Source: Litoditis marina
Taxonomy: Eukaryota; Nematoda; Chromadorea; Rhabditida; Rhabditidae
NCBI GenBank assembly: GCA_964036275.1
Contig: OZ038437.1
Coordinates: forward strand, 1,306,501-1,370,500
Direction of reading: 5' to 3'
DNA: 64,000 nucleotides
Below are positions 52,501 through 63,834 of the stretch, piece after piece. Numbering within the stretch: position 1 is the first letter of the stretch; every line of letters begins with the position of its first letter. Made by a program: the position numbers and the translations under genes. Under the pieces are notes generated by a model. That model searched no databases, was not told the DNA's origin, and was given only the letters and a program-made list of their open reading frames with translations.

Positions 52501-55500
52501 TAAAAGGAGCGTGTGCTCAAAGTAAAATCGTCATATAGTCCAGGCCAGTTGAATGCGAGATCCTACTGTGGGTCTTTTAGTGTTTTGCGAACAGTTCTGC
52601 CTTCTATTCTAACTGAATACAGCTACAACGCAATCAAAATACAAAATTTCCGATAAATGTTCAGCTACATCTAACTCAGGAACAGGCTTGGGCGATGTAT
52701 GTTGTCCTATCCCGTGTTTCTGCTTTGATTCTTCTGCTTATCGGCCTAAGTCCAACTATGGCGCGTTCCGAGATCAAACTACAACATTGTTTTCCTAACT
52801 TCAAAGAAGGACAAGTATGTGGATCGATCCCGTGTCAACGGTCCTTTAAACTGCGATTGAAAAATTTATTGCAGTTTAAAGGACTGAAATGTTGGGATTG
52901 GACCACATAATCGTCCTTCTTTAATGTTAGGGAAAAGTGACTTACAACTGAAGTCCTCGTTTTTGGCCAACGGGAGTCCGCCTGAGGTGTACTCCTGTCG
53001 ATGGAAGTTCGTCTCCCAGGCGGGTAGTTGCACCGCGTTTTGGACTCCTGCAAGTATTTATTTTGTATTCATTTTGTTTCTAAATTGAAGGAATCAATAG
53101 GGACCGAGTGGTCAAGTGGTTAGCGGTTGTCGCTCCACAGACCCGAGTTCGATTCCTGCTCGTCGCGGTACATATCTGGCGGACCATAGGCAGGCACCGC
53201 AAAGCTCCGCCTACTCTGTGTGGAACGAAACATGGTTTTCACGCGCGCGGTGGGTGTGTTGTGTTTGATTAGAAATGAAACATGCTGAACTTCAATGTAA
53301 TAAAACAAATTTGATAGAATATTAATCATCAGATCTTCTACTTTAGGAGCATATGGATAGCATCAGTTCCGTACGGTCCGTAGGAGCTCATATGGGATCC
53401 GCTCTTTCTCGACGGGTTTATTTGAAATTCCATTTAATTTATCAATTGGTTCAAATCTGATTAAAAATCGGTCGTGTGTGGTATATTTCATTTTCACGTG
53501 GACTACTACAGTAAAAAAAAGGTACTCGAACCGCCGTAACCCCATTGATGGAAATTCTAAACAACCTCCACAGGACTAACTGAGAGCTACCGTAACCCAC
53601 CTGAAAATTAGTTTGGTATTTTGAAATAGTACTACCGTAAATTCTAGTTGGTTGATGTATAACTTGCACACAGATAACTTAGAGCTACCGTAACCCACCT
53701 GGCAGTTGGTTGGGTATTCTGAATGGGGCGCAGTTTCCCTTGACAATGGGACCCTCGGGGTTGAGATAGGTGTAGTTGGAGAAGGAATGGCCGGCATTGC
53801 CCAGGTAGGCCAGAGGGCGGAAGTTGAAATCGGCGTTGATTCCGAGGTCGAGATGAACATCTGGAACAGGACTTACTTCAGGAGAAACAGTGACGTCAGA
53901 AATGACGTGAAAACTCACGTGCGAATTTACGTGAACATCAACTAGGTGCCAGTAGTTTTTTTTGTTCAACAGAAGAAACTGGAAACGCTGTGTTATTGGT
54001 CTTCTCCGATCATTTTGTTTTGTCGAAATACGTCAGCGTGAGCTCTAGCGAACGACGTTTGAAACGATAGAAACGCATCGATAGAAACAAGTGTGTGTAA
54101 TATAAATTCTTTCAAGAGATTTCCGCTGAATTTGCACTTGATACAAAACTCACTCGAAACGCATCCCTCGTAGCTCTTCTTGACCGGTCCGGGCCCGAAT
54201 TCATAAAGAGACTCGCCCGGTCTCTGCCCGCCCATGACCAGAAGGGTGGCCGTGGTCAGGTCGAGGTTCGGAGCCAGGAAGGGGAAGTCGAAACGGGTTG
54301 CGTCTAGCTGGAAGTATATTGTATAGTGAGTACCGAATTTATAATTTCTGTCTCTCAACGGAATCGAACTTGCGAGCAAAATATTCGCGGTAGGGCGCTA
54401 ACCACTGCGCTATTAGTGCACATAAGCGGCAAACTTTGGAATCCAAGACATGTGTGCGTGAACAGTGGAAAGTGAGACATACAGTACCCTCCCGCCTTTC
54501 CGTTGGCGGAGACTATATTGTGACTATACTCAGTTTCACCAATCTATAACCTTCAACAGTATGCCGAGTCTTGAAAAGTACCGCAATTACTTGATATGAA
54601 GTCTCCACGATCTTTAGTAGTAGTGTTGAAAACACTAAAACTTGAACTATTTCTAAAAGGCCCAACTTACCACGTCGTGACCTGGAATTGTAAGCCATAT
54701 TATGTAGAGCGTTATACGTGCGTGTAACAGATTATAAACGGTTGAAGTGACTATTGAATGAAAGATATGAATGTAAGTTGAATGTACAACAAAAGTTTAT
54801 AAAACCGTAACTTCATCTAAATAGGTCAGCCTCGAGATTGAAGAAATCAATACCTACCATGACAGCTGTCGCCGAATCTTTTCCCAACTGGAACACTATG
54901 AAGTGGCGATAGCCGTCCGAGAAATTTCCTTTGAACGTATGAACCTGGAATTCATTGACTGGTGAACCAACTTCAAATATAAGTGACATACGCACCAAGA
55001 TACAAACTACAAGAGAAACATTTTGTAGTTTAATTTGATACGTATTTGGGTTACGTGTCATATATGCTTGCGTCTGTTTTTAATTCACGTGTATTAGATA
55101 AAGAAAAACCAGAACTCAAAACACGACAAAATTTATATTTTTGGTAACTCAATTCTGAAGCTGAATTCTACCTACCATGGTGTTTCCAGTGGCGTCAGTC
55201 AGAGCAACGTTGACGGAGCTGTTCTTGTTCAAGATCACTTCAATGTTGCTGGAAGATATATAAAAATTATCTCAAATCTCGAACATTTACTCGAAGTACA
55301 TGAAAATATATACGTTCAATTTTAGAACTACCTCAAAAAACGGTGACGTTGTCGGAACAGGTGCTAATGCTTTTGCCAATGTTTTTCGTTAGCGATACAC
55401 CGGTCACTTCGGCGTAAAGCCGTAAACGATGTGAAAAGAGTTTCATCTTCTAATTTACAGTGACTCGAGAACACGTGACCACACGTCTACATCCTTCTAC

Positions 55501-58500
55501 CCACCTCTCCGGCTCCTGGAAGTACAAATTGGCCAGAATCTGTCGTTCCGCGTTTCTCGACGAGAACGAGAATTTGAAGGTCTGCACCATGGAGGGGATA
55601 CTGATGTATCGGGCCAGCACCGCGGCCATGTCGAAGGAGAAAGTCTGGCCGTTTGCCAAGGTCACCCCGTCGTCTGCAACGAAAATCATAATCTATAAAA
55701 ATCAATAACAATAATCTCTGAAGTCGATTATTGCCGAAAGTTGACCATCTTATCGCAAAGCTATCTCTGGGTTTGTTTGCGTATGTCACGTTTCCTCGCG
55801 TGAAGAGCTCACGTGAGAGAAGAAATACAATGACTAGTCACTGTAATACAGTAATCGTTGACATCAGGTTTTGAACCATTCTTAGTTTCACGTGAATTCG
55901 CTTGATCTCAATTAACTATTAACAACCCCCACCGATAGTTCAGTTGAGATTTGGCTTGTTCAAATTCAAATTTCCATTTTGGTGTCTGTGTCAAATACGC
56001 GCAAACCATGTAACTACTACTCAAGCATCAAGACATCAATCTAGGGGTCACTCTTTTCGAAGAACGCCATCACGATGTGTGTTGCATTCTCCCGCCGTAT
56101 TTGAAGTTTCATCCCCGAGATTTCAGTCCGAATTCGGATGTTTCGACGTGTATCAAACTACAACTAATACTCAGTCGCATCCCATCAATCCCTACCAATC
56201 GTGCAACTGGGTCCCTCGCAGGAAGCTGGTGCGAGTCACGAACCGAAATATGAGGAAATCAATAGTTATTCGCCAGAAACAATTCACAACCATGCTTTAC
56301 AAAAGTGTTCCACACGATTTCCTCAAAAAATCAATAATCCAAATATATAACCCTTACCAATCGTACAACTGGGACCCTCGTAGCTGGTGCGTGAGCAGTC
56401 GCAGGTGGTCTTGCTGACAGACGGGTCATAGTTCTTCCAGGCAACCGAGCAATGACCCCCGTTCTCACAGGTCAGACTGCCACAGGCGACAGAGCAGCCG
56501 CGACGGACGAGGGCTGCATAAAGTGGGCAACATAAATAATTACTTGAAACACCAAATGCTCATATATAGGTTGTGGGGTGGCAGTACTTAGAAGTACTTG
56601 ACTGAGCTCCCTTTCTGATTTTTCGCCTGCACTCGTTTTTGTGATTCAGTTTTTGGTTTGGTCTTTATTGGGTTCTATTTATGTCTGAATACATTTCTAT
56701 ATTTTCAATTGCACGGTTCAATAAATAGATTCTACTTTTGTTAAGAATTTGAAATTTCTCCAAAAATTATCTGATTCTAACTATACTGGGTAAGTTGGTA
56801 CACTGTAGAAGTGCCCGTAGGAACAACAATAACTTCTCCCGAGCCGGGAAACTAAACTTTTAATCTTCGTTGGTTCAAAATAAACAATAATTTCATGCTT
56901 GAGACTAAATCAATAAAGTATGAAACCTACAGGGATCTTCGGGACGGTAGCCGTGAGTTGTGAATCTCAGGTCGACAGTCTAAAAGTACAGTTGAATTTT
57001 GTAAAACTTTGTAAACTTAGTATTGTTTTATTTTCCCATAGTATCACAAAGTTTAATCACAATTCAAGTTCAGAACATGATACAAAAATCTCAACTTACA
57101 ACGCGATTGCTATATTTAGAAGCCGACCAATGGAACAGTTTAAAATAGCAATAGCAAGTTCAAAACACAAACAAAAACAAGAGTTATAGTGAGTGCCAAA
57201 TTTATAAGTTTCTTTCTCTTGCCGGAATCGAACCTGCGAGCAAAAGTTCCGTAACAGGGCGCGAACCACTGCACTATTAGAGTACATAATAAGCAGGCTT
57301 TGGAATCGAAGAGAGGTGTACGTACACAGCGCAAATAGAAATATACAGTACCCTCCCGCCTCTCCGTTGGCAACGACTATACACAAGGTGTGGTCCACCA
57401 CTGGGCCACAAGCCGAAGAACGACAGATTTCAGTACATCACGATTATTATACTGTGAACATTGCGTGTATCCAGTTCAAACTAAAACCTAGCGATGGTTA
57501 CCCTTCACACTGTAGTCATTTTCAGAGTTACGTGAAACATGTTGAAGAACTCAGAATCGTGCAATGACAAAGTGCACGATGCCTACTTAGAATGCTAACG
57601 TTACAAGGCTATCCAGTTTACTTCCAGTCTATATGAAACGTACCTGTCCACCAATCCTTAGCCCTCTCATGCAACCGAGCAGATCGGGCACATTTGAAAG
57701 ATACTCTGGACGCATCTTTTTGGAACCGTCTGAAAAGCAAAGTTCGTATTCTTCGCAAATTCTGTTTTCTTTGCATTGGGTCCTGTCTTGGTCTTTCGCT
57801 GTATTTCTAGTATTCATACATTTGTTATCTTCGGTTCAATTTGTTCATATTGGGATATTATTAAATGTATAAAATATGAATAGAGAGGGAGATATAGGTG
57901 ATTCAATAATAAAGTGGAAGAATAAATATGTAACTATGTAAATAATGATACATATACCCACCTCTGATATCTCTATGTCTCTCCACTCCTCCCACAAACG
58001 TGTACATCAGAGGAGGGGGTACCACCGAGTCCTCGAGACCAACCGGAATGGTAACCAGATCTGGAAGAAGAAAAATAAAAGTTATAGTCGTTTTGACTTC
58101 AATGAATTTCTACAGTGTGCCCACTGATGCATAAACATTTACAAGACTATTCAAAATGAATGAATGAATCGAGTAGAGTAGGGATCGATACGTGAACTAA
58201 TCAAGCAATCGATATCTAAACTACATTTGTAAAAACCGATTTCAATCAGTATGGTTTTGAAAATCAATGAAATTGATTATCGACTGTTCCGTACCATCAT
58301 TCCAATGCGTGAACTCCTTCACAGGACTGTCGGAAAGTGATCTTTGCTCTCTGATGATACACGCGTCCTCCTCCACAGTCAATTGGGAACCGGAGGGGAG
58401 ATGGTCAATCGATACCTAAACTACAAACTACAGAACCGAAACATAGTTTTGTTGTAATTTCATCATGAACAGTTTTCACTATTCGCAAGCAGAGCAGAGT

Positions 58501-61500
58501 TCAAACTACAAAACTGTCAACCGGGAACCCGAGAGCAGTCGATACCTAAACTACAACCTACAGAGAGCGACCAAGTTCCAGATGTAGTTTGCGCGTTCAA
58601 ACACAGCGGTTTTTATCATTTTTGCCTAAAATGTTTTGGCAGTTTGATATCGACAGTATCGGTGAAACTAAACATAAAGTAACAACACTATTTAAGATGG
58701 TTGACAGGTGCTAAAAGATTGGAAAAATCTGCCTGAATGGGAGAGAAAATGAAAAAAAAAACGTTTCTATATTTCCGGTAAATTGAGTAGTATACAGTTA
58801 GTCAGATGCACAGTCACGCGAAACATGTTCAACACAGCAGAACTCAGAAAAAACGTGCATAGACAAAAGGCACGGCTCCTCTTTAGAATGCAATTTTACG
58901 TGACTATTCAAGTGTCTTCTAGTATATATAGTCGCCATTTTCCCCATTAAGACAGCAGAGGGTTCGATTGATTGAGCGATGCGGATCGCGCGGTCGTTGA
59001 TCACTTGTCAGCGGTGGAGAGAGTGTGCAGATCAATGATACGCAGACTGGCTGGCCCCTCGCCAAATCCCGCCCCTTACGAATTCGATGGTACGGTGTCC
59101 ATATCGGTTGGGTGAGTCCTATATTACCTGCAACCACTGCATATCCGCGAATTCCTTTCCATGTCTGGCCCTGACTGTACACGAGTAGACGGTCGAGTTG
59201 TTGTTCAACGACAGCGTCAGGTTCACTTCATCTCGCAGGTGAAGCTGGAATGAAACATATAATTTTGCTATTTCACAATAGTGTAAAATGATTTGAATTG
59301 TTATATTTCCGATTATACCGATTTCCAAGTTCACCTTCTAAGCCTAAGCTGGAACACCAATACAGGTAACGTCATCGACTGAGTTCCACTTTATGGAGAT
59401 TTGTGATGATAAATGGTGTTTTGTCGTTTGAACAACATTGTAGTTCCTAAAATTCGACCACCTTGCTGCCCAAATTTGCATATCTGTTGAGGCACTTACT
59501 TTGAAAATAGTTAGAAGCATACCAACTTTGATATCGGATTCTATTAGTTTGATTGTGTATTGTTGTGTCACAAAAAAAGTTTTAACAGTATATGATAGTT
59601 GTGTTTGTTGTTTATTTACCTGGATGAAGTTGTTGTTCTGATCGTGGGCGAAGAAGATCAACGCGTGCGCCTGGTCGGTGCGGAACGAGAGAACCTGCAA
59701 AACAGTGACCGAATTGAAATCGAATTCAAAGTAAAACTAGAAAATTATGTTCTTATTACTAGTATAAAGTGTTCTTCTTATTACTAGTACAAAGTGTTCT
59801 TCTTATTACTAGTATAAAGTGTTCGTACATGTTTGTAGATGTTTTCTTAGACGAATATTCGACAAACTTAGCAAAGATAAACTACGAATTTTACTATCAT
59901 TCCAAACGCAATAGTGACACAACTGAGTTTTGTTTAAGTGAGTAACCTGTGATGTCGAGCAAAAAAGAGAAATATGTATGAATACCAAGTTTTCTCACCG
60001 TCTGCTTCAGCAGTGGATCCTCGGTTTTCTCATATTTCAGGTAGCCACCGTGGAACGAAACCGAAGAGTTGGTGTTGATGTCTGCAGTTCGTTCGAAAGT
60101 TTATTGGGAAACAAATTAGAGCTCGAATTGACACAGCTGTATTGTTATGATAGTATTAAAACGTGCAGAAGTATTGCGTTTTGCTTCTCTTCATCTGAGT
60201 TTGAAAACGCATTCTTGAGACGGCTGGTTGGTTTGGTTAAAAGTATAATGACAAGGAACACTAGAAAAGCTATGTGTGTATCGATCTATATCGTATAGTT
60301 GTTGAGGTAAACTTACTTCTCTAGTTTCTCTTTCAACTTATTCGATACAACCTACCAGTCTCACAGTTGACCCCGCTCTGGATGTTCGGGTACTTGCAGT
60401 TACACGTGGCTGCATCTTTGGCAAAATCCTGGAATCGTAATATTGAAAACCTTTGAAAAACTTGTGATGTGGTGTTTTTTCTGTTCTAGAATACACTGTC
60501 AATCAATACAAAACGGTATGTCTCTCATATTGGTAAATTATCTTTTGTACACAGAGAACTCATGCTATTCTAACCATTTGTTAGAGAAACCGTTCCTCTC
60601 TAATTTGAGTTTCACGAAAAATTTAAAAAGCTCAAAAAAGTTTCTTAATGCCCTCCCATTGACGATGAGAAAACTTTCTGATTTGAAACTTGTAAAATGT
60701 GCATAACGTCAAGCAATAAAGAATGGGGCATGAACATTTTCATTGCGACGCAATTTGACTTGGTTCATTTACATCCGGATTTATTTTGATTTTTTAGGCT
60801 CCAATTGTGTAGTCGCATGTGATAGAGTGTTTTAAAATCATTTTTGCACTTCTATAGGCTATTTTGAGCATACCCCGTACGCAACTCCCCTATCGGTGTC
60901 ATTACGTAAGCCGCTTTTCTGAGAAAACGAAGCAAGATAGGGATATAAAAGTATATGTTTCTGTCAATGGTTTTTAAGATTGTTAACTCAAAGGTCAAAA
61001 TTAAAGCGGGACGGATTCTTTAAGTGGCCAGGTCTCATGTACAACAAAGTATTTTCTACGTTTTACCTGTTCTGCCCGATGGCCATTTCCACACGGCAAA
61101 ATAACATGGTTTAACTTTTTGTCTCAGTAAAACATTCACTAGCTCGCCTGTTTTTCAAAGAAAAGGGAAATGACAACCAAAGATGAGAGAAATGATAAGC
61201 GTGATTCACGCATACAAACTGCTAGTGAAAATATGTTACACGTAAAGAATACCGTATACGGAATACTTCGATAGGGAATGCTAGTAGGGATACTTCTGTA
61301 ACTAGAAAGTTAAATACCTACCTCAAAACACTCGGCGCTGTTCTTACAGGTGCTCGGTGTACAGCGGTCAGCACAACCAATGTCAATATCTGAAATGAAG
61401 ATACTTTATCTTGTTTCTTCAAAAATATACCGTTGATTCATTGTGACATAGGTATGTAATCGAAATTTTGACTGAAGAAAACTGGGGTGATCTGAGAAGC

Positions 61501-63834
61501 TACAAGCTAATTATTTGAAGAAAAAAAACGTTCCAATCAAGTTTGAATGAGTAAACAAATAGTCAAAAATAAGAATCATTTCTTAGCGATCAAAGTGCAC
61601 GTTTTTCTACTTACACATCGGAAAAAAGGAATGGTTATTAGAGCAGTTTCAATTTTCTAACCTCTTCTACCCTGATCAAACTACATGTTTTCAATCCAAT
61701 CAATAAGTTTGAAAGCTGTAACACAATCAAGTTGCCAACCTCTCCTATTGCCAGCTTCCCTGAGAACTTCATGGAGGTCCACAACTTCCTGATCAATCAT
61801 CACCGATCGATAGCAGCCAACTATTCCCCTGCAAAATGAGACTCTATGAATAAACATTGTTAGACAGTTTACAAAGTTTTTGACGTACGAAACATTTACC
61901 AGAGTACGTATGCAAGAAGATCCCGGCACCTTCATCCCATCCTGCGTCTCTCATCCTGCCTTACTATTTCGTGACACTTGTATCCCGGCGGGATGTAAGA
62001 TCACAGTTCAGAGAAATAGCGTATATTTGAGGAGACGCAGGATGGGATGAAAGTGCCAGGATCTTCTAGCATACGTACTCAAAATGTGATTTTTTGGTTT
62101 TAAGACCGCGGGTTAAGAGATAAAAGGGACAAAATTGTTTGTGAACGTGTACTATTCAGAAATGTTATCTGAAACATATTCACGGAAATAACATTACAAC
62201 CCCAAAACTCCATCGGCTGAAAATCTAAAGTATCTCGTGCCACCTGAAACTTCCACAAACAACGTTAACAAGGTCTCATCGTCATAATGTTATCCAAACT
62301 AAAACCATGCACCTATCGTGTCATCGACTTTTCCGCTATATCTAACCGAGTTTTGGTATAACAATGTTTAGGTTAGGTAACCGGAAGGTAACCATACCGA
62401 AAACTGGTTAGATATTAGGGTTGTTAAAGGAGACTGGAGAGCAATATGGTTTCTCGTAAAGCTGCTGTATCCTACTTTTGATTGCGATGCGTGTCGCGCG
62501 GCATTGTCATGTGAATGTCACGTGGACTGATCAAAGTAATATACGAGTTATTTGTGCTCTCTGATGACAATACAGTTGAAAGAAGCCCAGAACAAAACCT
62601 ATGCTCAAGTTGTGTTCCGGTCTCCTTTAATCGAGTTCAAAATTTCGAGTTTCTCGAGTTTGAGCGAAAAATCGAATAATATCATCCCCACCTCTCCTCG
62701 TCATTCAGCTTCAATGTTCCCTCGATTCGTTGGTCGAGAATTCCGAAGGAACTCGACGAATCAATCGATAATCGAACTTCGTTCGACGTCCATTCCAATA
62801 TAATCAGGTGCCATTTGGTGTCGCTCAGACTGAAATCAGAATTTGTTCTCTGATCTTTGATCTTTGACCTCTCATTCAATTCCCCGTTGAATCTACTTGC
62901 ACACGGCTACGTTCACAATTTACCAATAGTATAATATTGTTTTTTTTTTCCATTTTACCTTGCATTGTACATAAACAAGATATAACAGGTGTTTATGCAG
63001 GTCCCGTATATGTGAAACAAGATATAGTAAGTGCCACTTCATAAATTTCTGTCTCTCACCGGAATCGCACCTGCGAGCAAAAGTTTCGTATCAGTACGCT
63101 AACCACTGCGCTATCGAGCCCACAACAGCAAGCTGTGGAATCGAAGAGATGTTCGCGTACACAGCGGAAAGTGAGATATACAGTACCGTCCGGTCTTTCC
63201 GTTGGCAACAACTATACCGCTTGAGTTCATGCAATTGTCTTTCAGTGGAAAACGTGAAAGAATAAGACACGTACAACTTATTTCCTGATTCAAGGGTTGT
63301 GTCCTCATAATCAGATTCATTAAAACGAAAAACTGATGAATAAATAAGCTCACGGTGCTTGTGAATCGACGGTCATAGATAGGCCACTGTGGTTCAGACG
63401 AAGGGCGTGGCCTGCAGGTCAGAATATTAATGGACTTTAGTAAAAATTTCATGAAAAAGTGCGTTTACACCGAACGGAAACAAAAACAAAAAAACTTTCA
63501 ACTTACAATGAATATAAGCATCATATAAGCTCCAAAATCCGTCTTATTATTGGTAATATTCATAATTCATACAACAAAGATGGGAAACTCAAAAAACGAA
63601 ATTTTGAAAGTGAACATCGAGAACAAAAGTCACGTTTTGAACCATATTTCTTCAGACTGCTGATAGTTTTTTACTCACCCTCTACTAGCTCGACAGTGAG
63701 CGGATGGAGTGCTTCCAAGGACAGAATTAGTCCATTTTTGTCAGCGGTTCGGAAATGGAGAGAAATTGATTGGCCTCTGACGTCATCAATCGATAGTCCG
63801 TGCATTTTACGGAACGCAATCGGCTTGTCCTCGC
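46929..63834 (-). CDS. Neurexin/Caspr-like LamG-EGF single-pass membrane protein (N-terminus outside window), at least 24 exons
   Basis: Exons: 63834-63679, 63411-63354, 62829-62692, 61828-61740, 61389-61322, 60428-60356, 60081-59999, 59694-59620, 59244-59128, 58415-58295, 58060-57962, 57729-57644, 56979-56931, 56513-56358, 55673-55505, 55248-55176, 54944-54858, 54307-54154, 53860-53699, 53047-52946, 52186-52067, 50867-50806, 49487-49348, 47106-46929; about 870 aa visible, every junction in phase. Order: LamG-A (ISLHFRTADKNGLILSL ... GIVGCYRSVMIDQEVVDL); EGF1 (GCADRCTPSTCKNSAECFE ... CNCKYPN); LamG-B (YLKYEK ... LLGCMRGLRIGGQTVDL); EGF2 (CENGGHCSVAWKN ... CDCSRTSYEGPSC); LamG-C (FSFSSRNAERQILANLY ... 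KKSYEGCVS); TM (WPIIIGVILLILLILAIVL); CCCCKKKEKE stop-transfer; acidic DISSDDDTE tail; Pro-rich PPPVPPKR end. Alternating LamG/EGF before one TM is the neurexin/Caspr/axotactin plan for cell-cell contact. The exact orthologue is unresolved. Confidence 0.85.
47170..47286. mobile_element. 115-bp hairpin element, copy H2
   Basis: GAAGGACGATCATGTGGTCCAAT...CAGTCCTTTAAACTGCAAT pairs with ATTGCAGTTCAAAGGACC...ATTGGTCCACATTCGTCC. It lies 64 bases before the last LamG-gene exon in transcript order. Confidence 0.85.
47870..49345. repeat. GA-rich satellite of roughly 140-230-base units
   Basis: The unit AAAGCATAAATATAGAGACAGAACAA.GTTTAGAATATGGGAGAATGAGAGAGCGAGAGCGTGCGAGAG, followed by a variable GA tract, recurs at about 47931, 48070, 48303, 48460 and 48619, with a partial copy at 48768. 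The longest pure GA run is about 48137-48231. Confidence 0.9.
49500..50260. repeat. CT-rich low-complexity tract
   Basis: Interrupted CTCTCT sequence directly upstream (in transcript order) of the LamG-gene tail exon 49487-49348. It is complementary in composition to the GA tract on the other side of that exon. ORFs here are Ser/Leu-only translations of the repeat. Confidence 0.85.
50477..50645. mobile_element. Inverted-repeat element, GAGACGCAGGATGGGATG family, copy 2
   Basis: GAAATCCCGGC...CAACCTGCGTCTC ... GAGAGACGCAGGATG...GCGGAATGCTCTAGCAATACGTACT, with a TCTGCTCTCACATCCCGCTGGGAT core also seen in the other copies. Borders approximate. Confidence 0.7.
51072..51268 (-). mobile_element. 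tRNA-derived SINE, copy S1
   Basis: On the minus strand it has an A-box-like TAGAGTAGTGCTTAGCGCCC and a B-box-like GGTTCCATTCC, followed by a family-specific tail. It is about 200 bases and matches S2-S4. It lies in an intron of the LamG gene, sense orientation. Confidence 0.8.
52230..52440. mobile_element. TTAA-flanked MITE (piggyBac-like), copy P1
   Basis: TTAA then AGGAGACCGGAACACAACTTGAGCA... ending ...TTGCTCTCCGGTCTCCT; the right TTAA is mutated (TAACG). It is the inverted counterpart of P2. No ORF. Confidence 0.75.
52804..52922. mobile_element. 115-bp hairpin element, copy H3
   Basis: AAGAAGGACAAGTATGTGG...CCCGTGTCAACGGTCCTTTAAACTGC pairs with GCAGTTTAAAGGACTGAAATGTTGGGATTGGACCACATAATCGTCCTTCTT. 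It starts 24 bases beyond a LamG-gene splice donor (52946). Confidence 0.85.
53101..53290 (+). mobile_element. Second type of tRNA-derived SINE or tRNA-like repeat
   Basis: GTGGTCAAGTGGTTAGCGGTTGTCGC (A box) and GAGTTCGATTCCTGC (B box) head a tail ending in AATGTAATAAAACAAA. The acceptor and T stems do not pair well, so it is not a functional tRNA gene. Opposite orientation to S1-S4. Confidence 0.6.
53581..53626 (-). repeat. Diverged copy of LamG-gene exon end and donor (exon 53860-53699)
   Basis: GAGCTACCGTAACCCACCTGAAAATTAGTTTGGTATT repeats GAGCTACCGTAACCCACCTGGCAGTTGGTTGGGTATT (53682-53718). The copy sits in the following intron and keeps the CAG|GTGGGT donor. Confidence 0.8.
54315..54520 (-). 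mobile_element. tRNA-derived SINE, copy S2, with target duplication
   Basis: Element 54322-54513, flanked by TATATTG on both sides (54315-54321 and 54514-54520). On the minus strand it has A box TAGCGCAGTGGTTAGCGCC and B box GGTTCGATTCC. It ends only about 14 bases from the acceptor of exon 54307-54154, so the element abuts the splice site. Confidence 0.88.
56186..56235 (-). repeat. Diverged copy of the EGF2 exon end and donor
   Basis: TACCAATCGTGCAACTGGGTCCCTCG...AGCTGGTGCG repeats TACCAATCGTACAACTGGGACCCTCG...AGCTGGTGCG (56355-56388, the end and donor of exon 56513-56358), about 165 bases further into the intron. Confidence 0.85.
57184..57382 (-). mobile_element. tRNA-derived SINE, copy S3
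   Basis: Minus strand: TAGTGCAGTGGTTCGCGCCC (A box) and GGTTCGATTCC (B box), same tail as S1, S2 and S4. In a LamG-gene intron, sense orientation. Confidence 0.85.
58515..58570 (-). repeat. Diverged copy of the acceptor and start of exon 58415-58295
   Basis: CAACCGGGAACCCGAGAGCAGTCGATACCTAAACTACAAC resembles CAATTGGGAACCGGAGGGGAGATGGTCAATCGATACCTAAACTACAAAC (58379-58431). The real acceptor TTTAG|GTATCG lies inside a TTGTAGTTTAG motif in both copies. Confidence 0.65.
59748..59828. repeat. Three tandem 22-25-base units in a LamG-gene intron
   Basis: TTCTTATTACTAGTA(T/C)AAAGTGTTC is repeated three times almost perfectly. Confidence 0.9.
61902..62080. mobile_element. Inverted-repeat element, GAGACGCAGGATGGGATG family, copy 3 (best preserved)
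   Basis: Long arms of about 45 bases: AGTACGTATGCAAGAAGATC...CTTCATCCCATCCTGCGTCTC pairs with GAGACGCAGGATGGGATGAAAGTGCCAGGATCTTCTAGCATACGTACT. The centre contains CCCGGCGGGAT. No ORF. Confidence 0.85.
62424..62630. mobile_element. TTAA-flanked MITE (piggyBac-like), copy P2
   Basis: TTAA at both ends (62424-62427, 62627-62630) around an element with inverted ends AGGAGAC(T/C)GGA...CCGGTCTCCT. It is in opposite orientation to P1 but similar over its whole length (for example CACGTGACATTCACATGACA in P1). A TTAA target duplication is the piggyBac hallmark. Confidence 0.85.
63021..63217 (-). mobile_element. tRNA-derived SINE, copy S4
   Basis: Minus strand: TAGCGCAGTGGTTAGCG (A box) and GGTGCGATTCC (mutated B box), with the common tail. 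In the intron between LamG-A exons 63411-63354 and 62829-62692, sense orientation. Confidence 0.85.

Noticed and set aside
53101..53170. Possible functional tRNA gene
   Set aside because: A- and B-box-like sequences are present but the acceptor and T stems do not pair; better explained as a SINE head.
54671..54681. 11-base candidate micro-exon (CAG|GTCACGACGTG|GTAAGT, minus strand)
   Set aside because: Splice sites look good but inclusion would shift the frame and give a TAG immediately in the next exon; skipping it keeps the LamG domain intact.
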